From Rhodospirillaceae bacterium (GTDB lineage: Bacteria > Pseudomonadota > Alphaproteobacteria > Dongiales > Dongiaceae), in NCBI GenBank assembly GCA_016794165.1, contig JAEUKV010000005.1, positions 1 to 54,995 of the forward strand: a stretch of 54,995 nucleotides of DNA, in the 5' to 3' direction. Both the position numbers and the translations under genes were made by a program. The notes beneath the pieces were generated by a model that was not told where the DNA came from, ran no database searches, and worked only from the letters and a program-made list of their open reading frames with translations. The number at the start of each line of letters is the position of its first letter. Positions within the stretch are counted from its first letter, which is position 1. Positions 9,296 through 18,280 of the stretch are shown piece by piece.

Positions 9296-9700
9296 TCAAT
9301 AGGCGTTGGGATAGATGCCGATCTCGGTGGTGGCGGTGGGATCCTGCTGGTCGTAGCAGACCACGTCGGCCCGGTTGCGGTAGCAGTGGCCCGGATAGGG
9401 CCGGGTACGGGCAGCCTGTTCCTGCGCCATTTCGGCCGCGGTGCGGCAGTATTTGCCGGTCTTGGTGAAATCGAGGATCGAGCAATCGCTGCCGGTCGCC
9501 ATCGAGGCGAGATGATCCGAGGCGGTCCTGCCGGTCTGGTTCAGGGCGACGCCCTCGACCGCGGCGTAGGCCGTTGTGCCGGAAATCCAAACCGGCAAGG
9601 CGGTGGTGTCGCAGCCGGCCAGCGCGAGGGCCGCGACAAGGACGCCGGCAGCGCCCTTCCAGCCGCGCCGCGGTTCGGTCTGCCAATCGATCATGCTCAT
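9296..9700 (-). CDS. Small putative lipoprotein
   Basis: A 134-residue protein of unknown function. After a short charged start (MSMIDWQTEPRRGWKG) there is a hydrophobic stretch ending in the lipobox-like LALAGC, so the mature protein would begin at that Cys and be anchored in a membrane. The mature part contains SDCSILDFTKTGKYC, a Cys pair, and later HCYRNRADVVCYDQQDP, a second Cys pair, suggesting disulfides in the periplasm. Similar small cysteine-paired lipoproteins occur in other alphaproteobacteria as hypothetical proteins. The start at 9700 is chosen because it puts the signal peptide near the N-terminus; 9694 is equally possible, and a longer frame from 9799 is not. Confidence 0.75.
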   Translation of the reverse strand: MSMIDWQTEPRRGWKGAAGVLVAALALAGCDTTALPVWISGTTAYAAVEGVALNQTGRTASDHLASMATGSDCSILDFTKTGKYCRTAAEMAQEQAARTRPYPGHCYRNRADVVCYDQQDPTATTEIGIYPNAY

Positions 9701-9898
9701 CTGCCACCCCAATGCGAAAGCCAATCGAGACCCTCTAAGCAATTCCCGTTCCAAACGCTGCCGGAAAGGGACCGGACAGGTGATTGCGTTGGTTTGCAAG
9801 GCCCTAGCCTAGAATGTATGTTAGCGCGCAAATCGCTGCCCCGGGTAACCGGCCGAGCGGCAAACGAACTGTGCCGGACAGGGCGCCAGGGGTAGTAA

Positions 9899-10546
9899 GT
9901 GGCTGATATTTTTCAAGAAATCGACGAAGACCTGCGGCGCGACCGCGCCTCTGCGCTGTGGGCGAGGTACCAGAACTGGATCTATACCGCGGTGGCGGTG
10001 GTGATCCTCGGCACCGCCGGCGTCACGGCATGGCGGATCTATGATGGCCACGCCAGGGAACAGGCGGGTGCCGCCTATCTCGAGGCCCTGCAGATGACCG
10101 CCCAGGACCCCAAGGGCGCCGTCGAGGTGTTCGCCAAACTGGCCGAGACCCAGCCGGCGGTGGCACCACTCGCCCGCTTCGACATGGCGCGCGCGGCCCT
10201 GCTTGCCGGCGACAAGGCGCCGGCCCGCGAGATGCTGACCACGATGGCCGGCGATGCGCGGCTCGATCTGCCGATGCGCGGCGCGGCGGCGCTGATGGGC
10301 GCCTATCTCTCGCTCGATCTCGGCGAAAGCGCGCAGGCGGTGGCACTGGTCGAGCCGCTGCTGGCGCCGGATCACCCCTATCGGCTGGCGGCATTGGAAG
10401 TGACCGGTCTCGCTGCCTTCGCCGATGGCGACACCGCCAGGGCGCGCGAGATCTTCACGGAGCTTGAGCCCCTCGCGGCGGCACCGGACGCGCCATCGCA
10501 ATTGCGCGAGCGCGTCGCCATTCTGCTCGACCGCCTCAATCAATGA
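9899..10546 (+). CDS. YfgM-like tetratricopeptide membrane protein
   Basis: A 215-residue protein with one membrane segment (about residues 27-45) after a short cytoplasmic tail, then a periplasmic region of helical TPR-like pairs, for example EVFAKLAETQPAVAPLARFDMA. This is the DUF2133/YfgM organisation, an ancillary subunit of the SecYEG translocon linked to periplasmic chaperones. It starts with GTG at 9899. It overlaps the bamB start by 4 nt (ATGA), and the yfgM-bamB-der order is conserved in proteobacteria, which supports the assignment. Sequence identity to E. coli YfgM cannot be judged here. Confidence 0.85.
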   Translation: MADIFQEIDEDLRRDRASALWARYQNWIYTAVAVVILGTAGVTAWRIYDGHAREQAGAAYLEALQMTAQDPKGAVEVFAKLAETQPAVAPLARFDMARAALLAGDKAPAREMLTTMAGDARLDLPMRGAAALMGAYLSLDLGESAQAVALVEPLLAPDHPYRLAALEVTGLAAFADGDTARAREIFTELEPLAAAPDAPSQLRERVAILLDRLNQ

Positions 10547-11958
10547 GGCAACGCAGCATGAAGAGCCGGGCGCGAGTTGCCGCAATCAACGACGAGGACC
10601 TGATGGCCACCATGCCGCGGCGAAACGCCCTTGCAGACGGAGCGGCCGCGCGGCGCGCGATGTGGCTGATGCTTGTGCTGTTGCTGGCCGCGCTGAGCGC
10701 CGCCTGCAGCAAGACCAAGGTGCCTCTGCCGGGTGAGCGTGTCTCGATCCTGCAGCTCAACACCGAGCTCAGTGCCGATCCGGCGCTGACCGATATCGCG
10801 GTGCGCCTGCCCAAGCCCTATGTCAATACCGACTGGGCGCAGGCCGGCGGCAGTGCGAGCCATGCCATGTATCATCTGCAGGCGGGCGGCGATGTGCTGA
10901 CCGAGGTGTGGTCGCGGGACATTGGCAGTTCGGCCGGATCCTCGCAGCGCTTGCTGGCGGAGCCGGTGGTGGCAGACGGCCTCGTCTATACGCTCGATGC
11001 GCAATCGCTGGTCCGGGCCTTCGAGGTCGAGACGGGGCAGAACGTCTGGCAGGCGGTGATGACGCCCGAGGACGAGGATGACGATCTTTTCGGCGGCGGC
11101 CTGGGCGTCGCGGAAGGACGGATCTTCATCACCACACCCTATGCCGAGGTCTATGCGCTCGATGCCAAGACCGGGGCATTTATCTGGCGCGCGGCCGCCC
11201 CGGCGCCGATCCGCTCGGCGCCGGCGATCAGCGATGGCCGTGTCTTCGTGATCACCATCGACAATCAGCTGGTCGCCTATGCCGTCGATGACGGCCGGCG
11301 CCTGTGGTCCAATGCCGGCGTCGAGGAAGCGGCCGGGCTGCTGGGCGGCTCCACGCCGGCGGTGCTCGGCAATGTGGTGATTGCCGCCTACACCTCGGGC
11401 GAATTGCTGGCCTTTGACGTGGTCAACGGCAATTCCATGTGGACCGAAAGTCTCGCTGGCCGCGCGCGCACCTCGGCGGTGGCGGCCCTCTCCGACATTC
11501 GCGGCCGACCGGTGATCGACCGCGACCGCGTCATCGCCATCGGCAATGGCGGCGTCATGGCGGCAATCGACCTCAGGCGCGGCGAGCGCTACTGGGACCG
11601 GGACCTTGGCGGCACGCAGTCGCCCTGGGCGGCGGGCGATTTCATCTATGTGATGACCTCCTCGAGCGAGGTGGTCTGCGTCACCCGAGACGATGGCCGC
11701 ATCAAATGGGTCAGGCCCTTGCCGCCGTTCGAGGACATGATCGAACGCGAGGACCCGGTCTATTGGTCGGGACCCGTCCTGGTCGGCGATCGCCTTCTGG
11801 TGACTGGATCGAACGGGCTTGCGCTTTCGATCTCGCCCTATACCGGCGAGGTCCTGGGCAAGCAGGACCTGCCGGACCGCTCGCATCTGCCCCCGGTGGT
11901 CGCCAACGAGATGGTGTTCATGCTCTCGGACGACGCCGAACTGATCGCCTTTCGCTGA
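10543..11958 (+). CDS. bamB: Outer-membrane assembly lipoprotein BamB
   Basis: A PQQ-like beta-propeller lipoprotein of the BAM complex, which folds outer-membrane proteins. The signal region MLVLLLAALSAACSK gives the lipidated Cys. Behind it are repeats with the alternating DGLVYTLDAQSLVRAFEVETG, NVWQ and GRIFITTPYAEVYALDAKTG patterns typical of the eight-bladed propeller. The ATG at 10543 overlaps the yfgM-like stop (ATGA), giving 471 residues with a long pre-signal leader. In-frame ATGs at 10603 and 10660 give more standard signal peptides, so the real start may be one of these. It lies directly before der, as in many proteobacteria. Confidence 0.93.
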   Translation: MRQRSMKSRARVAAINDEDLMATMPRRNALADGAAARRAMWLMLVLLLAALSAACSKTKVPLPGERVSILQLNTELSADPALTDIAVRLPKPYVNTDWAQAGGSASHAMYHLQAGGDVLTEVWSRDIGSSAGSSQRLLAEPVVADGLVYTLDAQSLVRAFEVETGQNVWQAVMTPEDEDDDLFGGGLGVAEGRIFITTPYAEVYALDAKTGAFIWRAAAPAPIRSAPAISDGRVFVITIDNQLVAYAVDDGRRLWSNAGVEEAAGLLGGSTPAVLGNVVIAAYTSGELLAFDVVNGNSMWTESLAGRARTSAVAALSDIRGRPVIDRDRVIAIGNGGVMAAIDLRRGERYWDRDLGGTQSPWAAGDFIYVMTSSSEVVCVTRDDGRIKWVRPLPPFEDMIEREDPVYWSGPVLVGDRLLVTGSNGLALSISPYTGEVLGKQDLPDRSHLPPVVANEMVFMLSDDAELIAFR

Positions 11959-11999
11959 GGGCGCCGGCGCAACTTTTTTGATGATTGGCATGCCTAGAA

Positions 12000-13433
12000 A
12001 TGGCCTTTACCGTCGCTATCGTCGGCCGTCCCAATGTGGGCAAGTCGACCCTGTTCAACCGGCTGATCGGCAAGCGTCTCGCCATCGTCGATGACACGCC
12101 GGGGGTGACGCGCGACCGTCGCTACGGCGAGGCGTCGCTGGGCGACCTTTCGTTCCGCGTCATCGACACCGCCGGACTCGAGGATGCCACCGACGACAGC
12201 CTTGAGGCGCGCATGCGCGAGCAGACCGAAGCCGCCATCGCCGAGGCCGATGCGACGCTGCTGGTGTTCGACGCCCGCGCCGGTGTCACGCCGCTCGACG
12301 AGCATTTCGCGCGCCTGCTGCGCAAATCCAGAAATCCGGTGATCCTGATCGCCAACAAGGCGGAAGGCCGGGTCGCTACCGCCGCCGCGCTGGAGGGTTT
12401 CAAGCTGGGCCTCGGTCATCCGTTGCCGATATCGGCCGAGCATGGCGAGGGGCTGGGCGATCTCTACGACGCCCTGGAGCCCATTGCCGCGCGCAAGGCC
12501 CGGGCCGATGCCGGCGAGATGCCGGCGCCGCTCGATGCCGAACTGGAGGAGGTGGCGCCGCTCGATCTCGACGAGGACAGCGGCGAGAGCGACGATGTGC
12601 CGGAACCCGAGGCGCCCAAGCATCTGCAGATGGCCATCGTCGGGCGCCCCAACGTCGGCAAATCGACCCTGGTCAATGCGCTCCTCGGCGAGGAACGGCT
12701 GCTGACCGGGCCGGAGGCCGGAATCACCCGGGACTCCATCGCCATCGACTGGCGCTGGGGCGACCAGGCCATCCGCCTCATCGACACCGCAGGCCTGCGC
12801 CGCCGCGCCCGCGTCGTTGGCAAGCTGGAGAAGCTCTCCGGCGCCGATACCCAGCGCGCCATTCAATACGCCCATGTCGTGGTGCTGGTCCTGGACGGCC
12901 ATGACATGCTGGAGAAGCAGGATCTCACCATCGCCCGCCAGGTGATCGAGGAGGGTCGCGCCCTCATCATCGCCGCCAACAAGTGGGATGCGATCGAGAA
13001 CAAGACCGAGGCGCTGAAGAAGCTGCGCGACCGGATCGACTGGTCGCTGCCCCAGGCCAAGGGTATTCCGGTCGTGACCATCAGTGCCATGACCGAGCGC
13101 GGTCTCGACAAGCTGATGGGCGCAGTGCTCGGAATCTATCGCACCTGGAACAAGCGCGTCGGCACGGCACGGCTCAATCGCTGGCTCGCGGATGTGGTGG
13201 CGCAGCATCCGCCGCCTCTGGTCGGGGGCCGGCGCATCAAGATCCGCTATGTCACCCAGATCAAGACCCGGCCGCCCACCTTCGCGCTGTTCGCGGCCAA
13301 GGCGGACGATCTCCCCGATTCCTATCACCGCTATCTGGTGAAATCCCTGCGCGAGGTGTTCGACCTGCCGGGGACGCCGATCCGGCTGATCCTGCGGCGC
13401 ACGGACAACCCGTTCGACAAGGAACGGGACTGA
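12000..13433 (+). CDS. der: Ribosome-assembly GTPase Der (EngA)
   Basis: A 477-residue double GTPase needed for 50S ribosome assembly. Two G domains are seen. The first starts [20 protein letters not shown] (P-loop residues 9-16), followed by [14 protein letters not shown] and DTAGLED. The second is [17 protein letters not shown], with [18 protein letters not shown] and the base-specificity motif NKWD. The C-terminal KH-like domain follows from about residue 380. The acidic linker between the domains is rich in Asp and Glu. The ATG at 12000 is preferred over an upstream TTG frame because the fold begins at once. It lies 41 bp after bamB. Confidence 0.97.
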   Translation: MAFTVAIVGRPNVGKSTLFNRLIGKRLAIVDDTPGVTRDRRYGEASLGDLSFRVIDTAGLEDATDDSLEARMREQTEAAIAEADATLLVFDARAGVTPLDEHFARLLRKSRNPVILIANKAEGRVATAAALEGFKLGLGHPLPISAEHGEGLGDLYDALEPIAARKARADAGEMPAPLDAELEEVAPLDLDEDSGESDDVPEPEAPKHLQMAIVGRPNVGKSTLVNALLGEERLLTGPEAGITRDSIAIDWRWGDQAIRLIDTAGLRRRARVVGKLEKLSGADTQRAIQYAHVVVLVLDGHDMLEKQDLTIARQVIEEGRALIIAANKWDAIENKTEALKKLRDRIDWSLPQAKGIPVVTISAMTERGLDKLMGAVLGIYRTWNKRVGTARLNRWLADVVAQHPPPLVGGRRIKIRYVTQIKTRPPTFALFAAKADDLPDSYHRYLVKSLREVFDLPGTPIRLILRRTDNPFDKERD

Positions 13434-13440
13434 TTGAATT

Positions 13441-14205
13441 CTACCTTGCGCCGCCGCCATCCATGACGATGGTCTGGCCGGTGATGTAGGGGGCGCCGGC
13501 CAGCAGGTAGAAGATCGTCTCGGCATAGTCGGCCGGCGTACCGGCCCGCTTCAGGGGCAGCCGGGCGACGTAGGCCGCAAGCTGCTCTGGATCGAAGCGG
13601 CAGTCCCAGCCGGAACCGTCGACGACATTGGGGGCGATCGCATTGACGCGCACCTCCGGCCCCATGGCATGGGACCATTCGGTGGTCAGCAGGATAAGGG
13701 CGGCCTTGGTCGAGGCATAGACCGAGGACGAGCCGCCATAGCCGAGTCCGGCGGTGGAGGCGACATTGACCACGGCGCCGCGGGTCTTTTTCAGATGAGG
13801 TGCCGCCGCCTTCAGGCAGCGATAGGGACCGACCTGGTTGATGCTGACCAGCTTCGCCCAAAAGGCCTCGTCCATGCGGGCGAAATCGTCGACCGGGATG
13901 GGGGCGCTGGTCCCCGGCGTGCCGGCATTGTTGACCAGGAAATCGAGGCGGCCGAAACGTGAGACGGCACCCGCCACCATGGCCTCGACCTCGGCGGGCT
14001 GGGAAATGTCCCCCGGACAGGCGGCGACGTCGCGGCCGAGGCCGCGCAGGCGCGTCACTTCCTTCTCCAGCCGCGGATTGCCGGCGAGATCGTTGATCGC
14101 GACGCTGGCGCCATTGGCCGCCAGTCGCTCCACCGTCGCCAGCCCGATGCCAGAAGCCCCCCCGGTCACCAGGGCCACCCTGCCTGCAAGATCCGCCGTG
14201 ATCAT
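13441..14205 (-). CDS. Short-chain dehydrogenase/reductase
   Basis: A 254-residue classical SDR oxidoreductase, cytoplasmic and NAD(P)-dependent. The Rossmann glycine motif TGGASGIG is at residues 14-21, NNAG at about 92-95, the catalytic Ser at 150, and the YxxxK pair at Tyr163 and Lys167 (VYASTKAAL). An acidic Asp at position 39 after the second beta strand suggests NAD rather than NADP. The ATG at 14205 has a GGGGAG site upstream and is chosen over 14220. The stop is 7 bp from the convergent der stop. The substrate is not predictable; the C-terminal TGQTIVMDGG is a standard SDR ending. Confidence 0.93.
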   Translation of the reverse strand: MITADLAGRVALVTGGASGIGLATVERLAANGASVAINDLAGNPRLEKEVTRLRGLGRDVAACPGDISQPAEVEAMVAGAVSRFGRLDFLVNNAGTPGTSAPIPVDDFARMDEAFWAKLVSINQVGPYRCLKAAAPHLKKTRGAVVNVASTAGLGYGGSSSVYASTKAALILLTTEWSHAMGPEVRVNAIAPNVVDGSGWDCRFDPEQLAAYVARLPLKRAGTPADYAETIFYLLAGAPYITGQTIVMDGGGAR

Positions 14206-14389
14206 CGCCACACTCCCCATTCATTTCCGCCACCTGCCTTAGCCGTCGGCACCGGCGGCGTCAATTCGCCGGCAACGACATGCCCGATTTGGTGCTTTCC
14301 GAGTCGCTGATTTAACCTTGATCAAGCACACCTGCGGGTGGCCGACGGAACGGAACACCTTCCGTCATCTTCTGAGGGGAGAACATCCA

Positions 14390-14788
14390 ATGGCTCTGAA
14401 GGACTCGCTCAATCCCTGGGCGCCCAAGATACTCAGCATCATGCGTATCATGTCGGGGCTCATCTTCCTTGCCCATGGCACCGGCAAGCATCTTGGTTTT
14501 CCGATGCTGCCATACGAGGTACCGGCTGGTTCCCCCGGCTGGTATGCCGGCTGGATCGAGCTGGTGACCGGCATCCTCATTGCCCTCGGCCTGTTCACGC
14601 GGCCAGCCGCCTTCCTCGCTTCCGGCACCATGGCGGTGGCTTACTTCATGGCCCATGCGTCGCAGAACTTCTTTCCAGTACTCAACGGCGGCGACGCGGC
14701 CATCCTCTATTGCTTCGTGTTTCTGTATATCGTCTTCCGCGGCCCCGGGCCGTGGAGTGTCGACGCGAAGATGGGCAAGGACAGCTGA
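14390..14788 (+). CDS. DoxX family membrane protein
   Basis: A 132-residue inner-membrane protein with four hydrophobic segments. The motif IMRIMSGLIFLAHGTGKHLG in the first segment and the second-segment GWIELVTGILIALGLFTRPA are typical of DoxX/YphA-type proteins. The family is poorly defined and has been linked to thiol or quinone redox functions. The start at 14390 has a GAGGGG ribosome-binding site about ten bases before it. A GC-rich hairpin follows at 14806-14828. An unlinked neighbour, the SDR gene, is on the other strand 184 bp away. The exact role is unknown. Confidence 0.9.
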   Translation: MALKDSLNPWAPKILSIMRIMSGLIFLAHGTGKHLGFPMLPYEVPAGSPGWYAGWIELVTGILIALGLFTRPAAFLASGTMAVAYFMAHASQNFFPVLNGGDAAILYCFVFLYIVFRGPGPWSVDAKMGKDS

Positions 14789-14805
14789 GGTTTTCCGACC
14801 GGTTC

Positions 14806-14828
14806 CCCGCGCCTCGATGGCGCGGGGG
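14806..14828. terminator. GC-rich hairpin between DoxX and NUDIX genes
   Basis: Perfect 9-bp arms, CCCCGCGCC and GGCGCGGGG, with a TCGAT loop, between two convergent genes. There is no clear U-tract on either strand, so it may be a weak or Rho-assisted terminator. It ends five bases before the NUDIX stop codon. Confidence 0.5.
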
Positions 14829-14833
14829 CAGGT

Positions 14834-15322
14834 TCAAAACATTTGAAACTGGCCGGTGGCTCTGAAACGCAGCCAGGCGGCGATGCTGGCAGGCACCGAG
14901 GGCATGACCTCCTCGGGCAGCGAGTCGGGCGCGAACCAGCCGAACTCGAAGGATTCCTCGGAGGTCACCGGCACGGCGCCTTCCGGCCATTCGGCATAGA
15001 ACATCATGGCAAAGAACTGGCACTGATGTCCGTTGGGAAAGGTGATGCTCTTGGTCGCCGGATCGGAGCCAAAGCCATAGGGGATGACGTGCTCGATGGC
15101 GATGCCAGTCTCTTCCCGCATTTCGCGGCGGATCGCCGTGACGATGTCCTCGCCCGGCTCGGGGCTGCCGGCAGGAATGCCCCAGATGCCGAAATCGCTG
15201 CGCCGCTCCAGCATGATCCGTCCCGCGGCGTCGACGAACAGGCAACTGGCGCCGGGCAGCAGCAGCAGGTCGTTGCCGACCTTCTCCCGCAGCCTGGCGA
15301 CATAGCTGTCCGCAAAGCTCAT
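14834..15322 (-). CDS. NUDIX hydrolase
   Basis: A 162-residue NUDIX-fold pyrophosphatase, cytoplasmic. The Nudix box is nearly complete: PEPGEDIVTAIRREMREETG within the GX5EX7REUXEEXGU pattern. This helix-loop-helix binds the divalent metal and the pyrophosphate. Upstream is a beta strand with CLFVDAAGRIMLERRSDFG. The C-terminal part follows YGFGSDPATKSITFPNGHQ. The start at 15322 is the first good ATG, 8 bp after the RegA stop on the same strand, so regB-regA-NUDIX is probably one transcript. The substrate is unknown: ADP-sugars, dNTPs and other nucleotides are all possible. Confidence 0.93.
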   Translation of the reverse strand: MSFADSYVARLREKVGNDLLLLPGASCLFVDAAGRIMLERRSDFGIWGIPAGSPEPGEDIVTAIRREMREETGIAIEHVIPYGFGSDPATKSITFPNGHQCQFFAMMFYAEWPEGAVPVTSEESFEFGWFAPDSLPEEVMPSVPASIAAWLRFRATGQFQMF

Positions 15323-15330
15323 CCTGGACG

Positions 15331-15870
15331 TCAGGCCCGCGGTGCGTATTTGGCGAGGATGCGCTGCAGGGTGCGTCGGTGCATGCGCAGGCGCCGCGCG
15401 GTTTCCGAGACGTTGCGGTCGCACTGCTCATAGACCCGCTGAATGTGTTCCCAGCGCACCCGGTCGGCGGTCATCGGCTGTTCCGGCGGTGGCGGCAGGG
15501 CGTCCTTGTGATCGAGGAGGGCCGCCTCAACCTGGTCGGCATCGGCGGGCTTGGGCAGATAGTCGACGGCGCCCGACTTGATCGCGGCCACGGCGGTGGC
15601 GATGTTGCCATAGCCGGTCAGGATGACGACGCGGCAATCCGGGCGGCTTTTCTTGATCTCCGGCACCACGTCGAGGCCGCTGCCATCGGCGAGGCGCAGA
15701 TCGACCACGGCATAGCGCGGCGGCGTCGCCCGGGCGGCGGCGATGCCGGCCTCGACACTCTCGGCCTGGGTCACCCGGAAGCCGCGCTTTTCCAGCGCCA
15801 TGCCGAGGCGCTGGCGATAGGGCGCGTCGTCGTCGATGATCAGCAGGGACTTGTCGGTCGTCTCGGTCAT
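15331..15870 (-). CDS. regA: Two-component response regulator RegA/ActR/PrrA
   Basis: A 179-residue response regulator for global redox control. The receiver domain has the acidic triad Asp13-15, the phospho-acceptor Asp57 (AVVDLRLADGSG) and Lys106 (DYLPKP). A proline-rich hinge (LPPPPEQP) follows, then a short C-terminal Fis-type helix-turn-helix, SETARRLRMHRRTLQRILAKY, which is strongly conserved in the RegA family. In Rhodobacter and relatives the regulator controls photosynthesis, respiration, carbon and nitrogen fixation genes. It lies 6 bp downstream of its sensor gene regB on the same strand, confirming the pair. Confidence 0.95.
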   Translation of the reverse strand: MTETTDKSLLIIDDDAPYRQRLGMALEKRGFRVTQAESVEAGIAAARATPPRYAVVDLRLADGSGLDVVPEIKKSRPDCRVVILTGYGNIATAVAAIKSGAVDYLPKPADADQVEAALLDHKDALPPPPEQPMTADRVRWEHIQRVYEQCDRNVSETARRLRMHRRTLQRILAKYAPRA

Positions 15871-15876
15871 GCGTCG

Positions 15877-17337
15877 TTACCCCTCGGGACTTTGTGGCGC
15901 CTCGCCTTCGACGGCGCTGCGCGGCCAAACCACTCTTACCTCGGCGCCGCCGAAGCTGTTGTTGCTGAAAAACACGGTGCCGCCCGCCCGTTCAAGCAGA
16001 TTCTGCGCGATGAAGATACCAAGGCCCATGTGATCCCCCGGACGGTCGGCTGTTGCCTCGCCGTTCTGGCTTGCGCCCGCCTTGCGGCCTCCCAGCGCTC
16101 TATTGGCCAGTTTGCGGCCGGTCAACTTGCCACCATAGGCCGCCGAGGCGGAAACATAGGGATCACCCAGGCGATCGAGGAGATCTGGCGGAAAGCCGCG
16201 CCCATCGTCTGAAATGACGATGCTGATTTCGCTGCGATTCCAGGAGATCGCCACCCGCACCTCCTCCCGGGCGAATTCGATCGCGTTCTGCAGCAGGTTG
16301 CCAAGACCGTGCATGATCTCGGGCCGACGTGGCAACAACGGCGGCTCCTGCTCGCCCCCGCCCGCCAGGGTCTCCACCCGCAGGGCGACTGAGGGGCGCA
16401 AGAAGGGCTCGGCGGCAAGCTCGATCAGCAAGGGGGCCGGCAGCAGATGGAAATGGTCCTTCGAGCTCTGCTCCGGTCTGGCTGCGATCTCGGCCAATAT
16501 GTGGCGACAGCGCTCGGCCTGGCTCAGCAGCAGCTCCGCATCCGCCCGGTAGGGAGAATCCGCGGGCAGGTCGCGGGTCAGTTCCTTGGCGATGAGGGAA
16601 ATGGTGCCAAGGGGCGAGCCCAATTCATGGGCGGCGGCGGCGGCGAGGGCGCCGACCGAGGAGATGCGCTGCTCGCGGTCGAGCGCCGATTGCGCCGCCA
16701 TCAGCGCATCCGCCACCCGGCGGGATTCCTCGGCCACCTTGAAGACGTAGATCGAGATGAAGACGGCGGCGAGGCCGAGCGCGATGGCGAGGCCCAGCAC
16801 GAAGACCGGCGGCAGGGCGAAACTCTGCTCCGGCCAGGGCAGCGGCAGGTGAAAGAGGGCCAGCACATTGATGCAGGTGATGGCGAGCGCGGTGAGACCC
16901 AGGGTGCTGCGATAGCTCAGCGCCGCCGCCGAAACGGTGACCGGGGCCAGCAGCAGCAGCGAGAAGGGATTGTGCAGCCCGCCGGTGAGCGCCAGCAGCA
17001 CCGACAATTGCACCATGTCGAAGGCGAAATAGAGTGCTGATTCCCGGTCCGTCAACCGCGCACTGGATTTTCGCCTGAGCTGCGGCACCAGGGTCGCCAG
17101 CGCCAGCGCCATCACCACCAGGATCGCCGGCAGCAGCGGAATCGGATAGTCGAGCGCCAGATCGACGAACAGCAGCGAGCCTGCCTGGCCGGCGACCGCC
17201 ACCCAGCGAATGGCCAGCAGGGTCTGCAGGCGGACCCGGCCCCGTGCCGGCCGCGGCATCGCCCGGCGGGCCGACCGGCGCCCGCCGACCTCCTTGTCAG
17301 CGGGAGTTGGCGAGTCGGGAAGTGAATCGGTGGTCAT
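15877..17337 (-). CDS. regB: Redox sensor histidine kinase RegB/ActS/PrrB
   Basis: A 486-residue membrane histidine kinase. About six transmembrane segments span residues 38-200. The quinone-binding signature GGLHNPF is at 119-125. The H-box is AHELGSPLGT with phospho-acceptor His237, and a Cys sits exactly 40 residues later (Cys277 in AERCRHIL), matching the spacing of the redox-active Cys265 in Rhodobacter RegB (His225). The ATPase N-box (GLGNLLQNAIEFA) and the glycine boxes (DDGRGFPP, HMGLGIFI) follow. It is cotranscribed with regA. It runs divergently from the ABC exporter gene; 190 bp separate the starts. Membrane-bound sensing of ubiquinone and thiol redox state is the established family role. 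Confidence 0.95.
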   Translation of the reverse strand: MTTDSLPDSPTPADKEVGGRRSARRAMPRPARGRVRLQTLLAIRWVAVAGQAGSLLFVDLALDYPIPLLPAILVVMALALATLVPQLRRKSSARLTDRESALYFAFDMVQLSVLLALTGGLHNPFSLLLLAPVTVSAAALSYRSTLGLTALAITCINVLALFHLPLPWPEQSFALPPVFVLGLAIALGLAAVFISIYVFKVAEESRRVADALMAAQSALDREQRISSVGALAAAAAHELGSPLGTISLIAKELTRDLPADSPYRADAELLLSQAERCRHILAEIAARPEQSSKDHFHLLPAPLLIELAAEPFLRPSVALRVETLAGGGEQEPPLLPRRPEIMHGLGNLLQNAIEFAREEVRVAISWNRSEISIVISDDGRGFPPDLLDRLGDPYVSASAAYGGKLTGRKLANRALGGRKAGASQNGEATADRPGDHMGLGIFIAQNLLERAGGTVFFSNNSFGGAEVRVVWPRSAVEGEAPQSPEG

Positions 17338-17527
17338 CTGGCTGGTATTTGCCCTACGCGGATTCGGAGATTCAGTTTTGCCCGGGTATCAAAGGTGCTG
17401 GCCGGGCAATTTGCAAGCCGCCGAAGCATTCCCTGCCTGAATTTTGCCAGGGGTGCGACTTTGCGCTATCAAGGCGGGCACCTCGCCCCGATCACCCGCA
17501 GACATCCCTCCCACCGGCGTCCGAAAC

Positions 17528-18280
17528 ATGAGCATCGTCCGCGTCGAAGACCTGCAGAAACACTTTGCCCATGTGGCGGCGGTGGACGGGATCAGTTTTG
17601 CCGTGGCGGCCGGCCAGACCGTCGCCCTGCTGGGCGGCAATGGCGCCGGCAAGACCACCACGATCTCGATGCTCCTGGGCCTGTTGCTGCCGAGCGCCGG
17701 CCGCATTGAGTTGTTCGGCACCGACATCGCCCGCGACCGCGCCAGTGTCCTGCCACGGATGAACTTCTCCTCGCCCTATGTCGACCTGCCGCATCGCCTC
17801 TCGGCGCGCGAGAATCTGGCGGTCTTTGCCAGGCTCTACGGGGTCAGGGACGTGGCGGGGCGAATCGCCGAGCTTACCCGGGCGCTCGACCTCGGGCCGC
17901 TGATCGACCGCCGTACCGGCTCGCTCTCGGCCGGGCAGAAGACGCGAGTGGCGCTCGCCAAGGCGCTGCTCAACCGGCCGGAGTTGCTGCTGCTCGACGA
18001 ACCCACCGCGTCGCTCGACCCCGACACGGCGGATTGGGTGCGGCACTATCTTGAGGTGTTCCAGCGCGAGACCGGGGCCGCCATCCTGCTTGCCTCCCAC
18101 AACATGGGCGAGGTCGAGCGGCTGGCCGACGAGGTGCTGATGATGCGCAAGGGTCGCATCGTCGATCGCGGCACGCCGGACGATCTCATCTACCGTTTCG
18201 GCCGGCAGAATCTGGAAGAGGTGTTTCTCGACATCGCCCGCGACCGGCGCGTCGGCGGCGAAGCGGCGGTGCCGTCGTGA
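17528..18280 (+). CDS. ABC exporter ATP-binding protein
   Basis: A 250-residue ATPase of an ABC-2-type exporter. Walker A is GGNGAGKTT (about residues 38-46), the signature loop is LSAGQKTRV, Walker B is LLLLDEPTASLDP, and the H-loop His is in LASHNMGEV. The layout is like NodI- or DrrA-type proteins. The ATG at 17528 (ACATGAGCATC) is chosen because the family sequence starts there; an in-frame upstream extension to 17444 is not similar. Its TGA overlaps the GTG start of the permease gene. The cargo is unknown. It is divergent from regB, so its expression could be redox-linked, which is inference only. Confidence 0.93.
   Translation: MSIVRVEDLQKHFAHVAAVDGISFAVAAGQTVALLGGNGAGKTTTISMLLGLLLPSAGRIELFGTDIARDRASVLPRMNFSSPYVDLPHRLSARENLAVFARLYGVRDVAGRIAELTRALDLGPLIDRRTGSLSAGQKTRVALAKALLNRPELLLLDEPTASLDPDTADWVRHYLEVFQRETGAAILLASHNMGEVERLADEVLMMRKGRIVDRGTPDDLIYRFGRQNLEEVFLDIARDRRVGGEAAVPS

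Noticed and set aside
10540-13526. Two minus-strand ORFs of 483 and 510 codons
   Set aside because: They are antisense to bamB and der, which are certain genes.
14317-14326. CTTGATCAAG palindrome before doxX as an FNR site
   Set aside because: FNR sites need TTGAT-N4-ATCAA; here the halves overlap with no spacer.
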